A stretch of DNA of 49,452 bases from Candidatus Omnitrophota bacterium (GTDB lineage Bacteria; Omnitrophota; Gorgyraeia; Zapsychrales; Zapsychraceae): the NCBI GenBank assembly GCA_015232535.1, contig JADFZM010000005.1, positions 1-49,452 of the forward strand, read 5' to 3'. Every line of letters begins with the position of its first letter. Position 1 is the first letter of the stretch. The position numbers and the translations under genes were made by a program. The notes under the pieces were generated by a model. The model had not been told where the DNA came from and did no database searches. It saw nothing but the letters and a program-made list of their open reading frames with translations. Below are positions 1-9,500 of this stretch, one piece after another.

Positions 1-278
1 GGCTTTCGGCGGCCCCAGCGGGTCCGGGTATTGTCGGAGCTGTAACCTATGAGCGGGTCGGAAAAAGCATCGAGAAAACGCGGTATAGCGCCGATTGTGC
101 CGACCAAAGCGGGATTGACGCCTAACCCGAGGTTCAGGACAAGTATCAAGCTTCCCATCGCGGCGCCGGCGAACTGGTTAACGAAAGACCCCATCCCATA
201 GATGAATTTTTGAAAGAAAGAAATTCGGTCGGCTTGGGCGGTCACATGGTGGGTGGATGAGTTCTTGGCTTGTTCCAT
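1..278 (-). CDS. GPH-family (MelB-like) sugar:cation symporter, N-terminal part, cut by window edge
   Basis: This gene is not in the ORF track because it runs off the left edge. Reading the reverse strand from the ATG at 278 gives 92 codons beginning MEQAKNSS. The first membrane segment follows (FIYGMGSFVNQFAGAAMGS), then the loop-2/3 signature DAFSDPLIGYSSDNTRTRWGRRK, close to the family pattern D-x-x-x-DPLIG-x-x-SD-x-TRTRWGRRKP of glycoside-pentoside-hexuronide transporters in the major facilitator superfamily. A strong ribosome site (GGAGG, 7 nt upstream) fixes the start. The gene diverges from the sugar ABC operon at 734, which suggests glycoside uptake for the same locus. The substrate cannot be read from the sequence. 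Melibiose- or xyloside-type transporters are the nearest known members. Confidence 0.85.
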   Translation of the reverse strand, partial: MEQAKNSSTHHVTAQADRISFFQKFIYGMGSFVNQFAGAAMGSLILVLNLGLGVNPALVGTIGAIPRFLDAFSDPLIGYSSDNTRTRWGRRK

Positions 279-525
279 TAATAACCTCCGTTTAATTTTT
301 TAGAGTTGAAAACCATTGTAACGCAATTGTTTTTAACCCAAATTTTGAATTTAAATTTGAACATTGTTTTTTGATACCTGAAGTCAAGGAACGAAATTTT
401 GGTAACCCCGCGTTCTTTTCTTATTCCATAAAGCAGAAAAAATTGGCGGCCCTTTGGGCAGATTTTGCTATTGAAAAATCAGGGTTTAACCGTAACAAAA
501 ACAGCTTTTTTTGCACAAGTGTCGC

Positions 526-554
526 ATTATAACAAACAAAATTCGCCCATACAA
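526..554 (-). promoter_or_regulatory. Predicted sigma70-type promoter toward the symporter
   Basis: On the minus strand the sequence reads TTGTAT, a 17-nt spacer, then TATAAT. The -10 is perfect and the -35 matches four of six. It would give a leader of about 240 nt before the symporter ATG at 278, so a closer promoter is also possible. Confidence 0.45.
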
Positions 555-646
555 TAATTATTCTTGATTTTGACTGGCGGAATAAACAATAATTTTTATT
601 CTGTCGAATATTATAGTATTAAACGACAATATGCCCTAGTTCATGA

Positions 647-675
647 TTGACTTGGAATATACGAATAAGTATAAT
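647..675 (+). promoter_or_regulatory. Near-consensus sigma70 promoter of the sugar ABC operon
   Basis: TTGACT (647-652), a 17-nt spacer and TATAAT (670-675). Transcription would begin near 682, giving a leader of about 50 nt to the ATG at 734. A purine-rich ribosome site (GAAGGAA) lies about 11 nt upstream of that ATG. Confidence 0.75.
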
Positions 676-733
676 AGCGCATGTTTGTCTTTCTCTTATA
701 TTAGGAGTTTAATTTGAAGGAATAGAGCTATTT

Positions 734-2059
734 ATGAATAAAATCTCCGCTGGTATCATCGTTTTCTGCCTTTTTATCGGGCTTATCATTTTAAACAAAG
801 ATAAAGTAAAGGAAAAAAGCCCGGATAAAGTTATTCTCTGGCATTGGCTGACCGACCGCGATAAAGTTTTGCAGGAGCTTGCCCGGAAATATAAAGAACA
901 AACCGGGGTAGATGTAGTGGTTGAGTTATACGCTCCGGCCGATTCTTATGTAAGAAAAGTTACAGCCGCCGCACAGGCTAAAATGTTGCCGGACATTTAC
1001 GGAAATGTTGACACAAAAGAAACCTTTGCAAATTATATACGAAGCGGCCAGGTTGCCGATTTAACAAGTTATTTTCAAGCCGACAATCAAGCTTGGGAGG
1101 CAAGCCTTTTCCCAAAAGCGCTGGAGGGAAACCGTTTTTACGAGGATAATATTTATGGAGTAAAGCCCGGTATTTACGGGGTGCCGATAGATGTGACCAA
1201 TATGCAGCTTCTTTATAACAAAAAGCTTTTGGCCAAGGCCGGCTTTCAGAATCCTCCTAAAGATTTCGCGGAATTCATCGGGATGCTGAAGGCCTTGAAG
1301 CGCATCGGTATTCCGGGTTTTGTTTCGGGATGGGGCGAGCTTTGGCTGGTTGATTGTTTTTCTTCAAATTATGCCTTTAACATAATGGGCGAAGCGAAGG
1401 TTATGGCGACATTAAAAGGCGACGTCCCTTATACGGACCCTGACTGGGTCAAGGTGTTTATGGTTTTCAAGGAAATGAAAGATTCCGGGGGATTGGCAGA
1501 AGGGATTATCACCAAGCCTAATAAATATGCCGAGCAGGATTTTGCGCTGGAAAGGGCGGCTTTTGCTTTTAACGGTTCCTGGTGCGTTAATGTTTATTAT
1601 AAGATGAATCCCCGCCTTTCGTACGGGGTTATGCTGCCGCCTCCGGTAAACGATAAATTTCCGATGATGATTTGGGGAAATGGCGGGTCTTCTTTTTCTG
1701 TTAATTATCGCTCAAAGGTAAAAGAGAGGGCCGTTGATTTTCTTAAGTGGATGACGGCAAAAGAACAGCAAGCGCTTTTGGCCAAGGAAACGATGAATCT
1801 CCCCTCAAACCGCGAGGCTGTTGCGGATATTCCTTCGGTCTTGTCCGATTTTACCATGGCTATGGACGCGACGACTCATCCTACCGTATGGAAATATAAC
1901 GAGAACCCGATCGTAGTCGAGCGTTTTTACAAAGGAGTGCAATCGATAATCCTGGGAGACAAAACTCCCGAGACAGTTGCGCAGGAAGTTCAGGAAGAAA
2001 AACAAAAACAGATCGAACGCGAAAAAAGAATTAATAATAGGAAGAACAGGGCGAAATGA
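734..2059 (+). CDS. ABC sugar transporter, extracellular solute-binding protein (family 1, CUT1 type)
   Basis: Binds sugars outside the inner membrane and delivers them to the two permeases encoded just downstream. The 441-aa protein starts with a hydrophobic export or anchor segment (residues 6-21, IIVFCLFIGLIIL region). No clear lipobox cysteine is seen, so it is either anchored by this helix or cleaved. The mature part begins VILWHWLTDRDK and continues with the usual binding-protein layout, including YGVPIDVTNMQLLYNKKLL and an aromatic-rich C-lobe (FNGSWCVNVYY), as in MalE-like proteins. Its stop codon overlaps the next start (ATGA). The length is normal for the family. The ligand is unknown. 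The neighbouring glycoside hydrolase suggests an oligosaccharide. Confidence 0.88.
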   Translation: MNKISAGIIVFCLFIGLIILNKDKVKEKSPDKVILWHWLTDRDKVLQELARKYKEQTGVDVVVELYAPADSYVRKVTAAAQAKMLPDIYGNVDTKETFANYIRSGQVADLTSYFQADNQAWEASLFPKALEGNRFYEDNIYGVKPGIYGVPIDVTNMQLLYNKKLLAKAGFQNPPKDFAEFIGMLKALKRIGIPGFVSGWGELWLVDCFSSNYAFNIMGEAKVMATLKGDVPYTDPDWVKVFMVFKEMKDSGGLAEGIITKPNKYAEQDFALERAAFAFNGSWCVNVYYKMNPRLSYGVMLPPPVNDKFPMMIWGNGGSSFSVNYRSKVKERAVDFLKWMTAKEQQALLAKETMNLPSNREAVADIPSVLSDFTMAMDATTHPTVWKYNENPIVVERFYKGVQSIILGDKTPETVAQEVQEEKQKQIEREKRINNRKNRAK

Positions 2060-2976
2060 CAGACTCTTTTCCTAAAAAGCTTGTCTTCAAAGATTCGCTG
2101 AAAAATTTCCTTTTTGCCTTTCCCGCGATTGCTATATTCTGCATTTTTTATATTGTACCTTTCATTGAGGTTTTTCGGCTGTCTTTAATGGAGTGGAACG
2201 GCACTTTCCCTCCGCCGGAGTTTATCGGCGCGGATAATTTTATCGAGCAGGCCCAAGATAAATTGTGGTGGGGATCGATGGTCAATGCCGGTTTTATAAC
2301 CATTATCGCCCTTACTTTTCAGAATATATTGGCTTTTGCCCTGGCATTGGCTTGCGACCGGGAAATAAAAGCCCGGAGGTTTTACCGGGTTGTTTTCTTT
2401 ATACCTCCGGTCCTTTCGGAAATCGTCGTTGGTATTATCTGGCAGTGGATACTTTATTCGGGGATGCAGGGAGGAGAGCATATCGGGCTTTTAAATTATC
2501 TTTTGGCAAAGACGGGCCTGCCGCACTTAGTTCATAATTGGCTTTCCGACCCTAAAACCGCGCTTGCCTGCATTTCTATCGTACATTGCTGGAAGGGGTT
2601 CGGCTGGGGTTTTGTCCTGTTTTTGGCGGGGCTGCAGACAATTGACAAACAACTTTACGAAGCGGCCAAGGTCGACGGAGCGGGAGGCTGGAATGTATTT
2701 AGGCATATCACTGTTCCGATGATGGCGCCGATTATTGTTGTTGTTATGATATTAACCGTATTGGGTTCGATGCAGATCTTTATTGTGATGATAGCCATGG
2801 TCGGGCAGGGAGGCTTGGCTGATTATACCAGCGTGCCTGTTCTGCAAATATTGTTCTCTATGAACGGCGCCAAGCGTTTCGGCTATGCTTGTTCCCAGTC
2901 GATAATTTTTGGCTTGATATTAATATGTGTTTCGGCGTTTTTTAAAATTATTTCAAACCGCGTAAAGCAGGCATAA
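2056..2976 (+). CDS. ABC sugar transporter permease, MalF type
   Basis: First of two inner-membrane permeases of the importer. The 306-aa protein has about six transmembrane helices, starting with FAFPAIAIFCIFYIVPFIEVF. The EAA loop that docks the ATPase reads YEAAKVDGAGGWNVFRHITVPMM, close to the family pattern EAAxxDGA-x-x-x-x-F-x-x-I-x-x-P. The gene overlaps the binding-protein gene by 4 nt (ATGA) and is followed 3 nt later by the second permease, so the three are translationally coupled. No ATP-binding subunit is present in the locus. CUT1 importers commonly share one MsmK/UgpC-type ATPase encoded elsewhere. Confidence 0.9.
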   Translation: MTDSFPKKLVFKDSLKNFLFAFPAIAIFCIFYIVPFIEVFRLSLMEWNGTFPPPEFIGADNFIEQAQDKLWWGSMVNAGFITIIALTFQNILAFALALACDREIKARRFYRVVFFIPPVLSEIVVGIIWQWILYSGMQGGEHIGLLNYLLAKTGLPHLVHNWLSDPKTALACISIVHCWKGFGWGFVLFLAGLQTIDKQLYEAAKVDGAGGWNVFRHITVPMMAPIIVVVMILTVLGSMQIFIVMIAMVGQGGLADYTSVPVLQILFSMNGAKRFGYACSQSIIFGLILICVSAFFKIISNRVKQA

Positions 2977-2979
2977 GGA

Positions 2980-3825
2980 ATGAAAACAACCAATTACCGG
3001 GCGATCAACACCTTCAAGTCGGTGGCCTTACATTCGTTTTTAATTTCGGTGGCGCTAAGCTGCCTTTTTCCTCTTATTTGGATGGTCCGCTCCTCTTTGA
3101 TGGACCCGGAAACTATTTTCACCGAGAAATCCTTGTTCCCTAAAGCGATTAGGCTTGTAAATTATTATAATGCCTGGGCGGAAGGCAATTTTGGGGTTTA
3201 TTTCCTTAACAGTGTTTTGTATACTACGGCGGTTGTGGTCGGCATAGTATTTATCTCGTCTTTAGCCGCTTATGCTTTTTCCCGGCTTAGCTTCCCGGGC
3301 AAGAATATTTTCTTTTACATGTTTGTGGGCGCGATGATGATACCTCTTCCGGGCAGCTTTGTCCCTTTGTATGTTTTAATGAGCAAGCTCGGTTTGCTAA
3401 ACTCCCGGCTGGGATATATACTTTGCATGATAAATGTCGGCTTGCCTTTGAGCATCCTTTTGCTTAAAACATTTTTTGATAAGATGCCTCCGGACTTGGA
3501 GGACGCGGCCCGCATCGACGGCTGCGGCCGCCTGGGAATCTGGTGGCATGTGGCGCTGCCTTTAGCGCGGCCGGCGCTAGCCGTTATTGTGATCTTTAAT
3601 TCTCTAAACGTTTGGAACGAATTTATTTTGGCTATGCTTTTATTGAACGATAAAGCGAAGATGCCTTTACAATTGGGCATAATGACTTTCCAGGGCGCGC
3701 ACAGCGTAGATTATCATCTTTTGATGGCCGGGTTGACGATATCCTCTATACCGGTCATTTTAATCTATCTGGCGATGCAAAAACATATTATAAAAGGCTT
3801 GGCATCAGTGGGGGTCGTCGGGTGA
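2980..3825 (+). CDS. ABC sugar transporter permease, MalG type
   Basis: Second permease of the importer, 281 aa with about six transmembrane helices. The N-terminal helix carries the typical SCLFPLIWMVRSSLM stretch. The EAA loop is LEDAARIDGCGRLGIWWHVALPLARP, matching the MalG pattern. The final segment (IYLAMQKHIIKGLASVGVVG) is typical, as MalG-type proteins end with Q-x-x-x-x-x-G-x-x-x-G-x-x-K/G. The stop codon overlaps the GTG start of the glycoside-hydrolase gene, so hydrolase and importer are probably made together. Confidence 0.9.
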   Translation: MKTTNYRAINTFKSVALHSFLISVALSCLFPLIWMVRSSLMDPETIFTEKSLFPKAIRLVNYYNAWAEGNFGVYFLNSVLYTTAVVVGIVFISSLAAYAFSRLSFPGKNIFFYMFVGAMMIPLPGSFVPLYVLMSKLGLLNSRLGYILCMINVGLPLSILLLKTFFDKMPPDLEDAARIDGCGRLGIWWHVALPLARPALAVIVIFNSLNVWNEFILAMLLLNDKAKMPLQLGIMTFQGAHSVDYHLLMAGLTISSIPVILIYLAMQKHIIKGLASVGVVG

Positions 3826-6233
3826 GAAAATACGCAATTTCCTTCTTTTCCTTAACCGTTCTATTTTGTTTTTTATCTTTTAATGCATGCTCACAGGGTA
3901 ACGCCGAAGTGAGTGTTGATATGACAACGCGCGCTTCGCCGAAAGTTAATCTGGATGAGGGCCTGCAGGCCGGCACAGATTATTCCTCGGAGGTCAAAAA
4001 GCCGGAAATAACTTCCCAGGAACTGATCAAGCAATTATGGGACGCGAATTCGCAGAACAATTTGAAGAAGGTCGAGAAACTGACCGCCAAATGCCTTTCT
4101 TACTACGGCGCGGAAGCCAAAAAAGAGCAAACTCTTTTGAAAGGATTTCCGGCGCGGGGAGAAGAAGATGTTTATCAGTCGCTTAACGACGTGGGGGGCT
4201 GTTTGTTTATTCACGCCGAGGAGCTTAGGGATAACGGGAAAAAGGAGGAAGCCATAAAAGAGTGCCAGGACGTTATAGATAATTACGGCTGGTCTCAGCA
4301 ATGGGACCCTTCGCGCGGCGCGTGGTGGTCGGTCGCCCAAACCTGCCAGGATTTGATCGACGACTTTAACTTTGACGAAACAAAGGAAGAGGCAAAGACC
4401 GAGCGGAAAGAAATCGTCAAGCCGGCACTTTCTGCTCCGGGCAAAGAAAAAGTAATCGATTATACCAAATACGGAAAGTTCAAAGACGTCGGCAAGCCGA
4501 CTTATAAATATTCCATCGCCGATGTCGATGGCTTATCGGCGGCAGTCGGAGAAGGGATTTATCCTAACACATCGGATGTTTACAACAACCCCCGCTATAA
4601 AGAGGTAAAGGCCTCGGGAAGGATGGAAGGCTCTCATTGGGATTTTGTCCGCTCTCCTGATTTGGAGGCGGCTTATTTTAAATGGTCTACCGCGCCTGAG
4701 CCGTGGGGCGTTAAGCTTTTTTATCTGGGATTGATCTTTGAGAAAGCGCAAATGTGGCATGAGGCTTTAAAATCTTACCATTCGATAATAGTACACTTTC
4801 CTAAGACCGTCGCTTGGACTTATTGGCAGACCCCCTGGTATCCGGGGCAGGCGGCTATTGCCAAAATTCGGCATATTCTTAGGATACATCCCGAATTGGG
4901 CTTGGCGGAAAAATGGATGAAGATAGACGTAAAAAACGGTTTTGATAATGACCCAAAAAACGACGAGATCATCACTTTCCCGGGGAAAATAGTAAAAGAG
5001 AACATAATTGACCAAACAAAGGCGCGTTTTAATATCAGGAAAAAAGTCGCCCTAAGGAAAATAAAGAAGACTGTCGGGAAAGGAAAGATAGTCCTTGTAC
5101 AATATGAGAATAACCATTGGCAGTTAATGGTAGCGGGCAAGCCCTATATTATCAAAGGCATAACTTACGCCCCGACGAAAATCGGGCAAAGCCCCGATAA
5201 AGGCACTTTGAAGAATTGGATGGAAGAGGATTCCGACAATAACGGCAAGATAGACGGGCCTTATGACAGCTGGGTTGACGCGAATAAAAATAATCTGCGA
5301 GACGCGGATGAGCCGGTAGTCGGCGATTTTCAATTGATGAAGGAAATGGGAGTTAATACCATCCGCGTTTACGATCAGCCCAATTATAAGGTAAACAAAA
5401 GGCTTCTCAATGATATGTTTAAGAGTTACGGTATAAGGGTTATCTTGGGGAACTTTCTAGGTAAATACGCCATCGGTTCCGGGGCTGATTGGAGCGAGGG
5501 CACGGATTATGATAATCCGACGCATAAAAAGAACATGCTGGAAAACTTGAAAAAAATGGTGCTTGAGCATAAAGACGAGCCGTATCTTCTGATGTGGCTT
5601 TTGGGGAATGAAAATAATTACGGCGTTGCCAGCAATGCCGACAAAAAACCGGAAAGTTATTATAAGTTCGCCGATGAAGCGGCGAGAATGATAAAGAAAA
5701 TAGATCCGAACCATCCGGTCGCGTTAAATAACGGAGATACCCAATATTTGGATATCTTTGCCAAAAATTGCCCGAATGTGGATATATTTACCGGCAATGT
5801 TTACCGCGGCGATTACGGCTTTGGCTCTTTTTGGGAGCAGGTGGCCGATTCCAGCGGCAAGCCGGCCTTTATTACCGAATACGGTTGCCCGGCTTATGCC
5901 GCCCATTTACAACCCGAAGAAAGGGATGAGGCGCAAGCAGAATACCATCGCGGGAACTGGCTGGACATTTCAGATAACAGCGCCGGGTATAGAGACGGCG
6001 TGGGTAATGCCCTGGGCGGCGTTGCTTTTGAGTGGCTGGATGAATGGTGGAAAAATTACCAGCCATACCGGCACGACCGTAAATCAGAGGCGATCGGGCC
6101 TTTCCCCGGAGGTTATTACTTCGAGGAATGGTTCGGGCTTATCAGCCAGGGCAAGGGACAGCACAGCCCGTTTTTGCGCCAGCCGCGGAAAGTTTATTAT
6201 CTTTATAAAGATTTATGGAATGAGGCGAAATAG
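3822..6233 (+). CDS. Lipoprotein glycoside hydrolase with N-terminal repeat domain (clan GH-A, GH2-like barrel)
   Basis: An 803-aa surface or periplasmic lipoprotein predicted to cleave a glycan for the upstream importer. The GTG start overlaps the MalG-type stop. The signal ends in the lipobox LSFNAC (Cys 23). Residues 65-180 hold one copy of the helical repeat also found twice in 12052-12909 (SLNDVGGCLFIHAEELR, QQWDP). A second helical stretch spans about 270-360. The catalytic barrel (about 435-803) begins GKPYIIKGITYAP. Predicted acid/base is Glu 597 in LGNENNYG and nucleophile Glu 686 in ITEYGCPA, the GH-A arrangement. Between them and the barrel start sits an EF-hand-like Asp-rich loop pair (DSDNNGKID, DANKNNLRDADE), perhaps a Ca2+ site. 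The exact GH family and substrate are unknown. GH2 or a glucanosyltransferase-like family are options. Confidence 0.8.
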   Translation: MRKYAISFFSLTVLFCFLSFNACSQGNAEVSVDMTTRASPKVNLDEGLQAGTDYSSEVKKPEITSQELIKQLWDANSQNNLKKVEKLTAKCLSYYGAEAKKEQTLLKGFPARGEEDVYQSLNDVGGCLFIHAEELRDNGKKEEAIKECQDVIDNYGWSQQWDPSRGAWWSVAQTCQDLIDDFNFDETKEEAKTERKEIVKPALSAPGKEKVIDYTKYGKFKDVGKPTYKYSIADVDGLSAAVGEGIYPNTSDVYNNPRYKEVKASGRMEGSHWDFVRSPDLEAAYFKWSTAPEPWGVKLFYLGLIFEKAQMWHEALKSYHSIIVHFPKTVAWTYWQTPWYPGQAAIAKIRHILRIHPELGLAEKWMKIDVKNGFDNDPKNDEIITFPGKIVKENIIDQTKARFNIRKKVALRKIKKTVGKGKIVLVQYENNHWQLMVAGKPYIIKGITYAPTKIGQSPDKGTLKNWMEEDSDNNGKIDGPYDSWVDANKNNLRDADEPVVGDFQLMKEMGVNTIRVYDQPNYKVNKRLLNDMFKSYGIRVILGNFLGKYAIGSGADWSEGTDYDNPTHKKNMLENLKKMVLEHKDEPYLLMWLLGNENNYGVASNADKKPESYYKFADEAARMIKKIDPNHPVALNNGDTQYLDIFAKNCPNVDIFTGNVYRGDYGFGSFWEQVADSSGKPAFITEYGCPAYAAHLQPEERDEAQAEYHRGNWLDISDNSAGYRDGVGNALGGVAFEWLDEWWKNYQPYRHDRKSEAIGPFPGGYYFEEWFGLISQGKGQHSPFLRQPRKVYYLYKDLWNEAK

Positions 6234-6268
6234 CGTTCTTTGGTTCTTTGGATGGAAATATAAAAATC

Positions 6269-6296
6269 TTGTTTTATTTCCAATATGTTTTATACT
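6269..6296 (+). promoter_or_regulatory. Possible promoter of the 1776-aa gene
   Basis: TTGTTT (6269-6274), 16-nt spacer, TATACT (6291-6296). The -10 region is part of the 12-nt string ATGTTTTATACT, which is repeated exactly at the promoter upstream of the 12052 gene. The leader would be about 200 nt long. Confidence 0.4.
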
Positions 6297-6365
6297 TAAA
6301 TCAACTTTGGATAGCGCAGTTTCTTATAAGGTGTTGACGGTTTTAACAAAAGACAGCCACGGTCT

Positions 6366-6408
6366 TTTATCCCTAATGTCAGCTTAGTTTAGATGAAAAA
6401 GGGATAAA
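6366..6408 (+). promoter_or_regulatory. Leader hairpin upstream of the 1776-aa gene
   Basis: TTTATCCCT (6366-6374) and AGGGATAAA (6400-6408) form a perfect 9-bp stem with a 25-nt loop. Further short complementary pairs follow (TCCGC/GCGGA, then TGTCAA/TTGACA around 6436-6471). The leader may therefore be structured. No known riboswitch core was recognised and there is no U-tract for a terminator. Confidence 0.3.
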
Positions 6409-6505
6409 CGATTCCGCCCCAAGCGGATTCTTGATTGTCAAAACCGGTAAAGCGGTGAATCCCCATTGACAGCTTTTACAATTCAATTTTAAAAAAGGAC
6501 AGAAA

Positions 6506-9500
6506 ATGTTCATTAACTCCCAAAGGAAATGCTTTTTTTCGGCAATAGTCAGGTGTTTGCTGCTGACAACGTTCGTCTCAACGGCAATTATCCCTAACAG
6601 TTACGCTCAAAGCATCGATGCGATAAGCTTGCCGGCGGCGGGCGCGATTGTAAATCCTTCGGGGGCTTTTGTGCCGGTGCTTTTGAGGGGGCTAACCGTT
6701 CATCCCGAAAATCCTTTTCGTTTTGATTTTATCGTCGATAGCGGGAATACGGAACTTAACAATGACGAGCTAAAAGCCGAATCACAAAGGCTGGTCAAAT
6801 ATTTTCTCGCCTCAATGACAATTCCCAAAGATGATTTATGGGTCAATCTCTCTCCTTATGAAAAGGGACGGATAATCCCCGATGAGCTTGGTAAAACCGA
6901 GCTCGGACGCGACCTCTTGGCTCAGGATTACCTTTTAAAACAGCTGACAGCCTCTTTGATGTACCCGGAAAACGAATTAGGCAAGAAATTCTGGGAAAAA
7001 GTTTACGCCCGGGCGAAGGAAAAGTTTGATGTGACCGATATCCCGCTTGATACCTTCAATAAAGTCTGGATACTCCCTGATAGCGCCACCGTTTATGAAA
7101 ACGGCAAAAGCGTTTATGTGGTTGAAAGCAAGCTTAAAGTCATGCTGGATGAAGATTACGTAGCAATGGCTAATCAGAAAGCCGTTGAGGAGTCCTTTGT
7201 TTTTGAAAAGGAGGAGTCTAGCAAAGAATCTAAAAACACAATGAAGCAAATTATCCGTGATATTATTTTGCCCGAAATAGAGAAGGAAATAAATACCGGA
7301 AAGAATTTCGCCTTGCTCCGCCAGGTTTACAATTCGCTTATCCTAGCGAAATGGTACAAAGAAACGGTCAAGAAAAGTATTTTAACAAAGGTTTATGTCG
7401 ATAAAAACAAACTAAGCGGCGTCGAGCTGGAGGATAAAAGCTTTAAGGAGCAGATTTATGCCCGTTATATGGAGGCATATAAAAAAGGCGTCTACGACTA
7501 TATAAGGGAAGATTATGATTTGGTAAAAAAGCAGGTTATCCCGCGCAAATATTTCTCCGGCGGATTTAAAAACAGCGATGTCGCTATGTCCGCGACCGGA
7601 GATAGGAGGAGGATTTCCTCCTCAAAGATCGGCGAGCAGTTTAATTTAGGCATTGTCGTCGAGCCGGAAGGGGAGACGGATAAGTCTATGCTGGGCGATG
7701 AAGGGTATTTATTCGAATTCTTTGAAGGGCTCGGGGTATTATCGGAAGGATTAACCGACCAGCAAAAACGCAAAGAAGTGATAAATTTGTTAAATCCTTC
7801 TCCGGCTAATCCTGCCTCGGAGGAAGAAATTTCTCAAGTAATAGCTTCGGATTATTTCAGCGGACCGTATAGAAAGGGCGACACAGAAAATATGGAGCGC
7901 TGGGACAAAGATATCCAATATATGAAAGGTTTATTCGACCGGGAATTGCAAAAGATAAAAGCGGCTGATGGCTTAAATATAGATGAAGATAAAGCCAGAG
8001 GGACATATAGCAAATTAATCGACGCTTTGATTTCGCTAAAAGATTCTTTTGGCAATTCTTATTACTCCGGCCTCACTAATGTTGTTTCAAACAGGATAGT
8101 GACCAGGTTGACAAATTTTGTGTTGCATGGGGTTTCAGAAAACCAGCAGGGAAGTGAAATATTTTCCTCCGTCGCGAGTAAGGCGAATGAAATTGCCCGC
8201 GAAGCACTTAAAAATAGTTTGTTTTCTCAAAAGTTGGAACAATTCTTGCAATCCCGGGATATTGAGGAAAAAACGCACCTGCTTCAAGAAGCGATTCAAA
8301 TTGCCTTATTCGCGGCGGCCCCAAAGGTCTGGTTTTCCGACGTTAATGTCCAAAGAAATACAGGGGAAGCAATAGAACATGTTAGGGCTTTGCAGAAACA
8401 GGCATTGAATATACCTCTTGCTTTAAATTCCGTCAGGCGGTTTATTGAGGAGGTTTTATCCCCGGCAAAACAAAAGGATGTCTTCAAAATTGTCTATTTT
8501 ATCGATGACAACGGCGATTCCATATACCATCTGCATTTTATTCAGGCCTTTCTTAAGGAAAATCCCAATTTGCGGATTTCGGTTGTTGCCAAGAGCGAAA
8601 GAGTCGCGATTGATACCACGGTTGAAGATCTTGATAATGAACTTAAATCTCCGGAGTTTTCATACCTAAAAAGTGAGGTTGGGAAAAGGCTGGTTCTTAT
8701 AAGGGAAGGGCCGTCATACGGCGGAGTGGATTTAAGGCAATCTTCGAGAGAAATGAACCAAGCGCTTATAGAATGTGATGTTGTTGTGGGGGTCGGACAA
8801 ATGGTTACCGAAACTTTGAACGGTATTAAAAAACCTGCTTATCACCAGAGCTATGTTGATTCACAAGTTCATAGAGAAATTACCGGGCTGCCAAGGGGAG
8901 CGTTATATTTTTACAGGGTCTCGCCTGATGCAAAATATTTTGTCGGGTATCCCGTGCAAAAAACACTTTTAGCCGTGGCAACAGATAAGGGTGAGGGCCC
9001 GCGGAACGAGGAAGCCGCACCGCGAGAAGAGGTTGGCTATAAAGCCGAGTCGCCGGTAGAGGCAGATGGCACCGACAAATCGATGCTCAGCATAAGCGCC
9101 CCTTCTCTTTTATTCGCTCCTGACCTTGACGACAAAGTCAGCCCGGAGCAAGTGGAGCAAATTGTTCAACAGGTGGGAATTGGTGGGGTTGAAGTTGCTG
9201 TTATCGCTACCATAGGATTGGGATTAGCAGCTTATATAAATTATTGGGCCAGTCGGAATATGGGTAGAGGCCTGGTTAAAGATTTGCAGGATCCCGAACT
9301 TAAGAAAGAAATTGACCGTGCCCAACTCTCTGAACCCGGAGAGAAGGACACGTCTAATACTACAAGGGTCAATGCCGCCCAGCTGTCTCCGTCTCTGTTA
9401 GAGGCATTAAGAGAATCTGTTATATTGGGAGGAAAATTAGAAGAACAACCGCTGGCGATTAAGCTCAATGATGCAGGGCATTCATTTCCTGATATTCAGC

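Larger units (their letters stand above)
279..733. other. Divergent intergenic region between symporter and ABC operon (455 bp, no gene)
   Basis: This AT-rich stretch has no convincing ORF. It carries the predicted forward promoter at 647-675 and the reverse promoter at 526-554. A second weak reverse -10 (TACAAT on the minus strand, 315-320) lies closer to the symporter start. Since a LacI-family regulator is encoded at 15515, I looked for a palindrome with a central CG and found none that is convincing. The nearest is ATTGtaacgCAAT at 315-327, with arms of only 4 bp. Confidence 0.6.

Noticed and set aside
5758-6387. 209-aa plus-strand ORF at the end of the glycoside hydrolase
   Set aside because: Shadow frame of the hydrolase. 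The in-frame gene contains the catalytic motif ITEYG and runs to 6233.
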